Shown here in pieces: positions 42,583 through 49,598 of a stretch of 64,000 nucleotides of DNA. The DNA comes from Chryseobacterium sp. SN22. Lineage in GTDB: Bacteria; Bacteroidota; Bacteroidia; Flavobacteriales; Weeksellaceae. The position numbers and the translations under genes were made by a program. The notes under the pieces were generated by a model. The model saw nothing but the letters and a program-made list of their open reading frames with translations, was not told where the DNA came from and did no database searches. Position 1 is the stretch's first letter; each line of letters opens with the position of its first letter. Where the stretch lies: assembly GCF_008329705.1 (NCBI RefSeq), contig NZ_VTSX01000004.1, positions 1 to 64,000 of the forward strand. Direction: 5' to 3'.

Positions 42583-43320
42583 CTATTTTGCAAAATATTC
42601 GAATGCTTTTTCCAGATTCGGGATATCGCCCCGCATTTCCCCAAAGCCTGCAGCCGCTTCCGGAACCAACCGGTCTACAGTATCTGAAAAACTAATTTGT
42701 CCGTTTTTAAGAATAATAATATGATCAACAAATTTTTCAATCTCATAAATATTATGTGATGAAACAAGTACGATCGCATGCTCTGACATTTCTTTAATCC
42801 GTTCATAGAAATTAATCCTCTCTATAGGATCCAGTGCGCTGGTGGGTTCATCAAGAATTAAAACTTTCGGATTATTTACCAGGGCAAGTGACAGGGCAAC
42901 TCTCTGCTGGGTTCCGCCGGAAAGATTTTTTACAGGAGTATCTTTTGTATGGAAAATGTTAAAAAACTCAAGTACATCCGGAATATTTTTTTTTAATGTT
43001 TTTGAAGATAGCCCTTTCAGCATTCCGAAATACACAAGATTCTGCGTTACGGATAAATCCGGAATCAATCCGAAATTTTGGGGCATATAGCTCAAATCTT
43101 TCCTTAACACAAGCGGATTTTTTACAACATCCGTATTATCGTATTGCAGGCTGCCTTTTTCGGGCGTCGTAAGGGTAGATATTACATTCAGCAATGTGGT
43201 TTTCCCGGCCCCGTTAAGTCCCAGAATACCATAAACCCCTTTGCTGAGGGATAAATTTATGTTTTGCAATATCGTTTTGTTATTAATTTTGTAACTAATA
43301 TTATTCAGTGATAGGCTCAT
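42583..43320 (-). CDS. ABC transporter ATP-binding protein
   Basis: A 245-aa ATPase with all motifs: Walker A GLNGAGKTT, Q-loop region YMPQNFGLIPDLSVTQN, signature LSGGTQQRVALSLALV, Walker B VLILDEPTSALDP and the H-loop VSSHNIYEIEKF. This type of ATPase resembles the BcrA/LanF group that couples to ABC-2-like permeases. It overlaps the HTTM gene by 20 nt (tight coupling). With the permease it likely exports, or protects against, the peptide made by this cluster. Confidence 0.92.
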   Translation of the reverse strand: MSLSLNNISYKINNKTILQNINLSLSKGVYGILGLNGAGKTTLLNVISTLTTPEKGSLQYDNTDVVKNPLVLRKDLSYMPQNFGLIPDLSVTQNLVYFGMLKGLSSKTLKKNIPDVLEFFNIFHTKDTPVKNLSGGTQQRVALSLALVNNPKVLILDEPTSALDPIERINFYERIKEMSEHAIVLVSSHNIYEIEKFVDHIIILKNGQISFSDTVDRLVPEAAAGFGEMRGDIPNLEKAFEYFAK

Positions 43321-44188
43321 GTTTTTTAAAATATTTTGATTCTAGTATTATTTTTGGCTGGAAGGCAACTACATTAAGGATAATCATCACGATTCCGAAC
43401 GTGTAAAGATTAATCAAAAGGACGATAATGATATGCGTAATAATAATATAAAGCAAAGTGGCTTTTTTTGTTACTTTATTATAAATAAGAAAAGGATAGA
43501 ATAATTCTGCAATGACTACGCTAAGCGAAATAATCTGAAAAACTGCCGGAATTGTGGTGGCTACAAAAGCTGTTAAAACATTTACTTCGGTGTAAGTACA
43601 TATCAGATACCAGATTGCGTCACCTGTGTACCAATTGTTCCCCATTGCCTTCCCGACTCCTGAGAAAAAATAGATAACACACAACTGCAATTGTATAAGC
43701 CTGATCGCAAAAGAATACAGTACACGGTTGTATTTTGAATCAATACATAATATAACATTTACGAAAAGGGAAAAGCTTATCATGTAATCAGCCCCATAAG
43801 AGAAAGAATAACTACTGGCTACCAGGGCATTATGAATAATAAGAACCACTATAGCAAATAACAGCCTGTAGTAATTTGTAAGAATAAATATAAACGAACA
43901 GATATAGATGGCCACAACCATCGCCAGCGCATATTCATATCTGATCCCGAGCCGTTCGATTGTATCTGTAATGAATGTTAATCGGAATTGATCTTTCCGT
44001 ATTAAAAAATCATTGATCTCCACATTAATAATTCCGCTTTTGCTGTATATATTGTAAAGATCCGGTAAAATAAGCAATACATTTAATAAGCCAAATGAAC
44101 AGATAACACTAATAAACAGATTTTTCTTTTCTATATTTTTATGATATCCGAAGAAAAAGGTATTCAATTTATCTACCGCTATATCCAT
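43301..44188 (-). CDS. HTTM/SdpB-like multi-pass membrane protein
   Basis: A 295-aa protein with about six to eight membrane helices. The stretch RLIQLQLCVIYFFSGVGKAM followed by NNWYTGDAIWYL is the hallmark of the HTTM domain shared by vitamin-K carboxylases and by SdpB of the Bacillus SDP killing-peptide system; there the motif reads R-x-Q-x-x-x-I-Y...W-x-x-G-T/D-A-x-Y. No large luminal carboxylase part is present, so length and layout fit SdpB (~300-320 aa) better than VKGC. It lies just downstream of a 183-aa single-helix protein (43301-44188 and 44190-44741 are 1 nt apart), and overlaps the ABC ATPase by 20 nt. I infer it acts on or secretes the 70-aa peptide. Confidence 0.75.
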   Translation of the reverse strand: MDIAVDKLNTFFFGYHKNIEKKNLFISVICSFGLLNVLLILPDLYNIYSKSGIINVEINDFLIRKDQFRLTFITDTIERLGIRYEYALAMVVAIYICSFIFILTNYYRLLFAIVVLIIHNALVASSYSFSYGADYMISFSLFVNVILCIDSKYNRVLYSFAIRLIQLQLCVIYFFSGVGKAMGNNWYTGDAIWYLICTYTEVNVLTAFVATTIPAVFQIISLSVVIAELFYPFLIYNKVTKKATLLYIIITHIIIVLLINLYTFGIVMIILNVVAFQPKIILESKYFKKHEPITE

Positions 44189-44189
44189 A

Positions 44190-44741
44190 TTAGTTTTTTT
44201 TAATATTATACACCGTAGTTTCCTCTATTTTTATCGGTTTATCCTGCTTTATTTCAGCCAGAGAGGGAAAGTATCTTTTTTCAATCGTGACATTCATTTC
44301 ATTGATCTGCGGATGAAGGGTAAATAATCTTACCGCCATAGATTGGATTACCCTGTTCCGGAAACCTTCATTTTCCAGCTGACTTCCCAGTATGGTAAAT
44401 ATACTTTTTATTTTAAATGACGATTCAAATGTTTTGCCTGGTAAGACAATCGGAATATTATTATGTTTGAAGAGAATTTCAGTTTTTTTATCTGCAGCAT
44501 TGGGAGAGTAATATTCGTATCCCCTTTCTATACCGGTATAATAGGCATAATTTCTCATTCCGGTCTGTATTCCATCAGGAAGATTGAAAAATTCAAGATA
44601 ATTTATTATTTTTTTTCCATATCTATTCAAGGATGAATAAGTAGAGCTTTTCCATGTTTTAATAATCTGAATATTTATTACAAAAGAAGAAACGATATGA
44701 AAAAGTAATAAGGCGCATAATAATGTTTTTAGTGTTTTCAT
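44190..44741 (-). CDS. SdpA-position partner protein, single N-terminal helix
   Basis: A 183-aa protein with a membrane helix or uncleaved signal at residues 5-23 (LKTLLCALLLFHIVSSFVI), then an extracytoplasmic-type domain with NYLEFFNLPDGIQTGMRNY and GIERGYEYYSPN. The size, single helix and position before an HTTM gene match the SdpA / DUF5819-type partners of SdpB-like proteins. The SdpA signature itself (FFTKxPRE-like) is not seen, so homology is not claimed. It begins 10 nt after the terminator that follows the peptide gene. Confidence 0.65.
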   Translation of the reverse strand: MKTLKTLLCALLLFHIVSSFVINIQIIKTWKSSTYSSLNRYGKKIINYLEFFNLPDGIQTGMRNYAYYTGIERGYEYYSPNAADKKTEILFKHNNIPIVLPGKTFESSFKIKSIFTILGSQLENEGFRNRVIQSMAVRLFTLHPQINEMNVTIEKRYFPSLAEIKQDKPIKIEETTVYNIKKN

Positions 44742-44750
44742 GGGAGTATA

Positions 44751-44778
44751 AAAAAGAGGCTAATGTAATATTAGCCTC
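44751..44778 (-). terminator. Intrinsic terminator just after the peptide gene
   Basis: Perfect arms GAGGCTAAT and ATTAGCCTC (44756-44764 and 44770-44778 on plus); read on minus it is followed by TTTTTTAT. It lies between the 70-aa peptide gene and the rest of the cluster, so most transcripts should end here and a minority read through. Confidence 0.8.
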
Positions 44779-44802
44779 ATAGATTGAATAATTATGAGAT
44801 AA

Positions 44803-45015
44803 TTACTTTGTTGCTTCTTCTGAAGTTCCGGTATACACATATTCCGAAGAAATAAATGTCCACTCTTTTTTCGTAAGAGCCTCTGCTTTTGTTGTTGAAA
44901 CCGCCTGCACTGAAACTTTTTCAGTAGAGATGTTTTTTGGATTAGCACTGGCCAGGGTAAATGTGCCGGCTGAAAATGCAACGATTAGTGCTGCTGCTGC
45001 TAAATGTTTTTTCAT
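44803..45015 (-). CDS. 70-aa secreted peptide, candidate precursor
   Basis: A small exported protein. Residues 1-24 are a Sec signal peptide (MKKHLAAAALIVAFSAGTFT then LASA), with cleavage predicted after A24. The 46-residue mature part contains NPKNIS, TTKAEALTKKEWTFISSEYV and a C-terminal YTGTSEEATK; it has no Cys and five or six Glu. No known domain. A terminator directly follows, and an SdpA-position gene, an HTTM/SdpB-like gene and an ABC transporter lie downstream, as expected for a precursor made in excess over its processing genes. A GLPGLI-protein gene lies upstream at 45129. Confidence 0.7.
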   Translation of the reverse strand: MKKHLAAAALIVAFSAGTFTLASANPKNISTEKVSVQAVSTTKAEALTKKEWTFISSEYVYTGTSEEATK

Positions 45016-45109
45016 TTTAATAATTTTTAATGGTTATTTTTCTAATTTGTTCTTTCGGGTTAGTTCCCTTATGTTTTGTTTTTAGAGCTACAAAATATCA
45101 AAATCTCTC

Positions 45110-45125
45110 ATAAAAGCGCTTTTAT
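45110..45125. repeat. 16-bp perfect palindrome ATAAAAGCGCTTTTAT
   Basis: A perfect palindrome immediately after the GLPGLI stop codon (45129) and about 95 nt before the peptide start. It may be an operator for the peptide promoter or the hairpin end of the GLPGLI gene; there is no long T run on the minus strand. Confidence 0.5.
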
Positions 45126-45128
45126 ATT

Positions 45129-45980
45129 TTATTGGACCAATTCTATCGCCTGATTATTGGCTCCGATCATTTTCTTTATGGTTTCTTCCTGATCTTTCAG
45201 TTTTTGCCCCAGCGTCTTGCCGCCCTCTCCAGCTTCGTTTAATTGTTCTGTAGAATATTTATTCCTGACCTGGGCCAGCGGGCTGGTTTTGAATTCAGCG
45301 AACATTTGTGTAAACTTGTTTTTATCTACTGCCAAGGGCTTTTTATTTTTTAATCTTTCATTAAGGCTCAGTTCATTATACTTTTCCAGATTTTTAATTC
45401 CGGCAAGCTGCCACGAGAAGTTTTTGTTTTCATCTTCTATTTTTACAATCAGCCCCGGTAGCCCGTAAAATTTATAAGGACCATCCTGTATAGGAATATC
45501 TGTTGTAAACCAGGCAGTCCAGGTTCTTCCCCACATTTTAGCCGTTGCTTTCTGAATTTTATATTTTTCAAATGAACTGATTGCTTTTTCATTGGTAATT
45601 TCCCATTTGATTTTTTGCGGCTCCGGATACGTAATAAAATCGCTTAAAATCAGATCTGTAAAATGAGTTTCATAAGCAGGATAATCTTTTTCAACCTTAT
45701 ACATAAACTTAGGATTTTTAAGCAACTTAGCCAGATCAATCTGTACTCCGGTCGCTTTCATTTTTTCAATATTGCTTTCAATCATTGAATCCTGCGACAC
45801 CGACAGATAATCTCTGTAGATTGATTTCTGTTTGGTAACATCCAGAATGGTAAGTTCTTTTTCAATTTTTGCGGAATCCTTACTTGGCTTATAAGAAAAC
45901 TCATAAAAGAATCTCTTCGCCTGTCCGTTAACGAATATATAAAGAATGATTAAAATTATTGAGAAGTTCTTCATTTTCAT
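45129..45980 (-). CDS. GLPGLI family protein (copy 1)
   Basis: A 283-aa exported protein with a signal peptide (MKMKNFSIILIILYIFVNGQA). The family signature YGLPGLIVKIEDENKNFSW is clear, preceded by WTAWFTTDIPIQDGPYKF. GLPGLI proteins are a Bacteroidota-specific group of unknown function often adjacent to TonB-dependent or barrel outer-membrane proteins. This copy has none next to it; it heads the peptide cluster instead. A close relative lies at 55421-56332. Upstream is a CRP-like inverted repeat at 46012. Confidence 0.92.
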   Translation of the reverse strand: MKMKNFSIILIILYIFVNGQAKRFFYEFSYKPSKDSAKIEKELTILDVTKQKSIYRDYLSVSQDSMIESNIEKMKATGVQIDLAKLLKNPKFMYKVEKDYPAYETHFTDLILSDFITYPEPQKIKWEITNEKAISSFEKYKIQKATAKMWGRTWTAWFTTDIPIQDGPYKFYGLPGLIVKIEDENKNFSWQLAGIKNLEKYNELSLNERLKNKKPLAVDKNKFTQMFAEFKTSPLAQVRNKYSTEQLNEAGEGGKTLGQKLKDQEETIKKMIGANNQAIELVQ

Positions 45981-46004
45981 TGATTATTAATTTTATCTTA
46001 TTCG

Positions 46005-46031
46005 GCTAAACTATGTGATAATATTCACATA
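46005..46031 (-). promoter_or_regulatory. CRP-like operator and weak -7 element ahead of GLPGLI copy 1
   Basis: TATGTGA (46012-46018) and TCACATA (46025-46031) form a perfect inverted repeat with a 6-nt spacer, equal to the classical CRP consensus TGTGA-N6-TCACA. Adjacent 46005-46012 reads TAGTTTAG on minus, one mismatch from the -7 consensus, so the site would lie over or next to the promoter. Confidence 0.6.
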
Positions 46032-46039
46032 TGCAAGAA

Positions 46040-46670
46040 ATAATATTATTTTTTTCAATCTTTTTTAATAAAACATTATTATTTATTTCTCTATTTAATG
46101 ATATAAATCATAAAAATAAAATAGATATTATAGGCTCATAATAACATGACAAGCATTTTAAAAAATTTATATCCCTTTTTAAATATCTAATATCGGTGAA
46201 AAATTTTATGGGAATTTTAAAAACCTTATTCAGCTTATCAACATTTAATCAAACAAATGTGAATTTCTATGAAAGATCCAGTTCACTTAACATTTAACTC
46301 AAAGCTTTAAATGCAGTATAGATTAATTACTGCAGTTTTATAATTTTATATCGGATAAGCGTACTTATTATATTTAAGAGTTTACACTTTAATTCTTACA
46401 GGAGATATCAGGCTAATAATATGATTTCACTTTAACGAATTATTTATAATTACAACCTAATGTTATTTTTTGAATCAGGCGCAAAAGAGTAATGAAGGAA
46501 CATTGCAACTAATTTGAGAGACACGCTAAAGTAATTAATCATATAATGTCAAGACAAATCATTTTTTCTGATTTAGATTAGCTAAACTGTTGCTTAATTC
46601 CAGAATTTGATACCAATCTCATTAAAATTATTATATTTTTTTTATCTATAGACTTTAAGCAATAAAAACA
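46040..46670. other. Long AT-rich intergenic region, no gene seen
   Basis: About 630 nt between the GLPGLI gene and the tRNA-Leu terminator with no supported ORF or RNA gene. Stop codons are dense in all frames. One inverted repeat, TGCAGTA...TACTGCA (around 46312-46336), is visible without obvious role. Confidence 0.5.
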
Positions 46671-46702
46671 AAAACCTCTGTAAACATTGTTACAGAGGTT
46701 TT
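46671..46702 (-). terminator. Terminator of tRNA-Leu(CAG)
   Basis: Arms AAAACCTCTGTAA (46671-46683) and TTACAGAGGTTTT (46690-46702), with a T run on the minus strand just past the tRNA 3' end. Confidence 0.88.
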
Positions 46703-46712
46703 ACTAATCCTG

Positions 46713-46794
46713 TGCGGATGAAGGGACTCGAACCCCCATGCCTTGCGGCACCAGATCCTGATTCTGGCGTGGCTACCAATTACACCACATCCGC
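46713..46794 (-). tRNA. tRNA-Leu(CAG)
   Basis: An 82-nt cloverleaf on minus: acceptor stem GCGGATG/CATCCGC, D-arm region TGGTGTAATTGGTAGCCA, anticodon stem CCAGA/TCTGG with loop ATCAGGA (anticodon CAG), a long variable arm, and T-loop TTCGAGT. The long variable arm is diagnostic for Leu/Ser/Tyr. The 3' CCA is not encoded. Nearly identical to the tRNA-Leu(TAG) at 47292 except in the anticodon and variable arm. Confidence 0.95.
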
Positions 46795-47081
46795 ATTGAA
46801 GCGATGTTCGCTGGTGATGCAAATATAATACATTTTCAGGAAAAATTTATGCCTGATTGCAAATTTATAAGTCCGGTACAATAAGTAATTGACCGTTAGC
46901 AAAAAAAGTTTTATTGTAAGGTAAAATTTAAAATTAGGCAGAGTAAAACTTGAGTTTTAGTTAGGAAAATTTCTACTCGGCTAAAAAGGAAGCCTGACAG
47001 GTCCAATCTAAATATTTATCAGCAATAACGGCTGGAAATATCCGATTAAACACAAAAAATTTTGCGTCGGCATATAAAAAC

Positions 47082-47120
47082 AAAAAACCTCCGTAATGAA
47101 TTATTACGGAGGTTTTTTTG
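47082..47120 (-). terminator. Terminator of the Leu-Gly-Leu tRNA operon
   Basis: Arms ACCTCCGTAAT and ATTACGGAGGT flanked by A/T runs; on minus it follows the tRNA-Leu(TAA) by one base. Sequence-related to the terminator at 46671. Confidence 0.88.
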
Positions 47121-47121
47121 T

Positions 47122-47204
47122 ACCCCGGGCGGGACTTGAACCCGCACGCCAAAAGAGGCACAGGATTTTAAGTCCTGCGTGTCTACCAGTTCCACCACCA
47201 GGGC
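47122..47204 (-). tRNA. tRNA-Leu(TAA)
   Basis: An 83-nt cloverleaf on minus: acceptor GCCCTGG, D-arm TGGTGGAACTGGTAGACACG, anticodon stem CAGGA/TCCTG with loop CTTAAAA (anticodon TAA), long variable arm, T-loop TTCAAGT. CCA not encoded. Confidence 0.95.
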
Positions 47205-47212
47205 AGGAGTGG

Positions 47213-47285
47213 AGCGAAAAACGGGATTCGAACCCGCGACCCCAACCTTGGCAAGGTTGTGCTCTACCAGCTGAGCTATTTTCGC
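47213..47285 (-). tRNA. tRNA-Gly(GCC)
   Basis: A 73-nt cloverleaf on minus: acceptor GCGAAAA/TTTTCGC, D-loop AGCTCAGCTGGTAGAGC, anticodon stem CAACC/GGTTG with loop TTGCCAA (anticodon GCC), T-loop TTCGAAT. It lies between the two tRNA-Leu genes, 8 and 6 nt away. Confidence 0.95.
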
Positions 47286-47291
47286 AAACTG

Positions 47292-47373
47292 TGCGGATGA
47301 AGGGACTCGAACCCCCACGCCTCACGGCACCAGATCCTAAGTCTGGCGTGGCTACCAATTACACCACATCCGC
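47292..47373 (-). tRNA. tRNA-Leu(TAG)
   Basis: An 82-nt cloverleaf on minus with the same acceptor and arms as tRNA-Leu(CAG), but with anticodon loop CTTAGGA (anticodon TAG) and a variable arm of TGCCGTGAGGCGT type. First tRNA of the three-tRNA operon. Confidence 0.95.
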
Positions 47374-47552
47374 AGTTTTTATTTAAGTTGTATATTTAAA
47401 GAACTTTTTTCGTTTTCAGTGGTGCAAAGATAGGATAAATTCTTTTATCTCCAAACTTTTCAGCAAAAAAAATTAAAATTTTTACATTTTTTTTCCGGCA
47501 TACCCTTTATTACGATTGATTTTATTACTTTTACACCGTTAATTAATATGAT

Positions 47553-47930
47553 ATGGAATTACAAGGAACGGTAAAGAAAATATTTGATGCTCAGACTTTT
47601 GCGAGCGGTTTCCAAAAGAGAGAAATGGTGATTCTGACACAGGAGCAGTATCCGCAACCGATAAACATAGAATTTTTGTCTGACAAGATCAGTTTATTGG
47701 ATAATCTGAAAGAAGGAGAGAATGTAAAAGTAGGAATCAACATCCGAGGGAGAGAATGGGTTTCTCCTCAGGGCGAGACGAAATACTTCAACTCGATTAC
47801 AGGATGGAGAGTAGAGAAAGTTTTTGACAACGGTTCAGAACCTACCCAGGCTGCACCTTCTCAATCTGCTTCCCCGGTTTCTAACGAGAATCCTTTTGCA
47901 GGAGACGACGATGACGATCTTCCTTTCTAA
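47553..47930 (+). CDS. DUF3127 protein with SSB-like acidic tail
   Basis: A 125-aa cytosolic protein: N-terminal OB-like DUF3127 domain (MELQGTVKKIFDAQTFASGF ... INIRGREWVSPQGETKYFN), then a Gln/Pro/Ser linker and the C-terminus NPFAGDDDDDLPF. The acidic tail ending in D-D-L-P-F closely resembles the SSB C-terminal tip that recruits repair and replication proteins. DUF3127 is Bacteroidota-specific. I infer a single-strand DNA-binding or SSB-mimicking role. A weak promoter element TACTTTTA lies at 47526. It ends with its own terminator. Confidence 0.9.
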   Translation: MELQGTVKKIFDAQTFASGFQKREMVILTQEQYPQPINIEFLSDKISLLDNLKEGENVKVGINIRGREWVSPQGETKYFNSITGWRVEKVFDNGSEPTQAAPSQSASPVSNENPFAGDDDDDLPF

Positions 47931-47952
47931 TTAAAAGATGACCCTTAATATA

Positions 47953-47980
47953 AATCCTGCTTCCAAGCGGGATTTTTTTT
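47953..47980 (+). terminator. Terminator after the DUF3127 gene
   Basis: Arms AATCCTGCTT and AAGCGGGATT (47953-47962 and 47965-47974, one G-U, tight 2-nt loop so the inner pair must open) with a T8 tail, just before aat. Confidence 0.85.
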
Positions 47981-47986
47981 CCGAAT

Positions 47987-48640
47987 ATGTTCCGATTAAA
48001 CGAAAACGAAATTTCATTTCCGGATCCTGAGATCTACGACGGGCACGAAGGCGTCATTGCGCTCGGCGGTGACCTTTCGGCGGAAAGGGTCTGGTTTGCC
48101 TATCAGCTGGGTATTTTTCCCTGGTATAATCCCGGGGAAGAGATTTTGTGGTGGTGTCCCGATCCTCGGTTTGTGCTGTTCCCTGATGAGCTGAAAGTTT
48201 CCAAATCCATGCGGAAAATAATGAACCGCAATGTTTTTACCTTTTCGGAAAATCAGCAGTTCAGGGAAGTGATTAGGAACTGCCAGGAAATCAGCCGCCG
48301 CGGACAGGACGGAACCTGGCTGTCGGACGAACTGATGCAGACGTTTATCCGGCTTCATGAGTATGGCCTGGCGAAGAGCGTTGAAGTATGGCAGGACGGG
48401 AAACTCGTGGGCGGTTTTTACGGCATCCGGATCGGTAAAGTCTTTTGCGGGGAAAGTATGTTTTCAAAGGTAAGCAATGCTTCTAAAGCAGGATTCATCC
48501 ATTTCGTGGAAACCCACAAAGAAAGCCTTCAGCTTATCGACTGCCAGTCGCATACGGAGCATCTTGAAAGCCTAGGCGCAACAATGATCCCCAAAAAAGA
48601 ATTTTTAAAAATTTTACACGAAAATAATGAACACAGATAA
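47987..48640 (+). CDS. aat: Leucyl/phenylalanyl-tRNA-protein transferase Aat
   Basis: A 217-aa enzyme with family signatures: ALGGDLSAERVWFAYQLGIF, PWYNPGEEILWWCPDPRFVL, the WLSDELMQTFIRLHEYGLAK block and LVGGFYGIRIGKVFCGESMF. It transfers Leu or Phe from aminoacyl-tRNA to N-terminal Lys/Arg of proteins, the bacterial N-end rule step leading to ClpS/ClpAP degradation. The start ATG is 7 nt after the terminator, so its promoter must overlap the end of the preceding gene or it relies on read-through. It overlaps the DMT gene by 14 nt. Confidence 0.96.
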   Translation: MFRLNENEISFPDPEIYDGHEGVIALGGDLSAERVWFAYQLGIFPWYNPGEEILWWCPDPRFVLFPDELKVSKSMRKIMNRNVFTFSENQQFREVIRNCQEISRRGQDGTWLSDELMQTFIRLHEYGLAKSVEVWQDGKLVGGFYGIRIGKVFCGESMFSKVSNASKAGFIHFVETHKESLQLIDCQSHTEHLESLGATMIPKKEFLKILHENNEHR

Positions 48641-49517
48641 AGAGAAATGGATTCTTCTGGTCGTGCTCAGCCTGATCTGGGGCTCATCTTTTATCCTGAT
48701 CAAAAAATCCCTGGACCATTTCAATCCTTACCAAGTAGGTGCATTACGGGTTTTAATTGCAGGAATTATTCTGATGCCGGTGGCAATCTCAAAGTATAAA
48801 CTGTTCCCGAAAAAACATGTAAAATGGCTGATTTTAGCTGCTTTTACAGGGAATTTTATCCCGATGTTCCTGTTTCCGATTGCGGAGACGGAAGTAAGCA
48901 GCAGCATTGCGGGAATTATCAATTCCATGATGCCTATCTTCGTGATTGTCGTCGGTGCTCTGGTCTGGAAATTTGAAACGACGCAACGGCAGATGGTCGG
49001 AACGTTCATCAGCTTTACGGGGGTTTGTCTCCTTGCTTTCGGCGGTGCGGGGGAGGAAGGGCAGTTTAAACTGATCCCGATTCTCCTGCTGTTACTGGCA
49101 ACTTTATGTTATGCCGTAAGCACCACAACGGTAAAATCCAAACTGATGGAAGTTTCATCTACGGTGTTATCAGCTTTTGTGTTTTCTTTTGTGCTGTTTT
49201 TCCCTTCGCTTATTGCACTCACTTTTACCGGGTTTTTCTCGACGTTCAGCCTAGATGAAAATCATCTTACCGGACTGATGTTCGTAAGCCTGTTATCTAT
49301 CTTCGGAACCGGCTTGGCCATGATGATGAACTACCGCCTGTTAAAGGTTTCTTCCCCACTGTTTGCCTCTACCGTTACTTTGCTGATGCCGATTGTAGCC
49401 ATTATCTGGGGCGTATTGGATGGCGAAAAGCTTTCCGTTATGCAGTTTATCGGTGCAGGAATTATTATTGCCGGACTGATCTTTCTGAGGGCAAAACCGA
49501 ATGTTATTCAAAAATAA
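48627..49517 (+). CDS. EamA/DMT superfamily exporter
   Basis: A 296-aa protein with ten membrane helices in two five-helix EamA repeats (e.g. ILLVVLSLIWGSSFILIKKS and FVSLLSIFGTGLAMMMNYRL ... LFASTVTLLMPIVAIIWGVL). The typical WGSSF start of repeat 1 is present. The family exports small metabolites such as amino acids. The first ATG overlaps aat by 14 nt. Substrate is not known. It ends at the terminator at 49519. Confidence 0.93.
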   Translation: MNTDKEKWILLVVLSLIWGSSFILIKKSLDHFNPYQVGALRVLIAGIILMPVAISKYKLFPKKHVKWLILAAFTGNFIPMFLFPIAETEVSSSIAGIINSMMPIFVIVVGALVWKFETTQRQMVGTFISFTGVCLLAFGGAGEEGQFKLIPILLLLLATLCYAVSTTTVKSKLMEVSSTVLSAFVFSFVLFFPSLIALTFTGFFSTFSLDENHLTGLMFVSLLSIFGTGLAMMMNYRLLKVSSPLFASTVTLLMPIVAIIWGVLDGEKLSVMQFIGAGIIIAGLIFLRAKPNVIQK

Positions 49518-49518
49518 A

Positions 49519-49538
49519 ATCCTGCATTGCTGCAGGAT
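49519..49538. terminator. Bidirectional hairpin
   Basis: Arms ATCCTGCA and TGCAGGAT (49519-49526, 49531-49538) with a 4-nt loop; T-rich on both outer sides but without a long T run on plus. It sits between the convergent DMT and TPR genes. Confidence 0.65.
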
Positions 49539-49598
49539 CATATTTAAGTTTAATAATTCTAAAAGATTAATTAAAACGTATGGATTGAATTTCCGTTT

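Noticed and set aside
45981..46700. CRISPR or repeat array in the long AT-rich spacer
   Set aside because: No regularly spaced direct repeats were found.
46713..47373. tRNA genes as insertion site of a genomic island
   Set aside because: No integrase, no partial tRNA duplicate at the far end and no direct repeats were seen, so only the composition difference remains as evidence.
47046..47386. Several ORFs across the tRNA cluster on both strands
   Set aside because: They are readings through tRNA genes, typical false ORFs.
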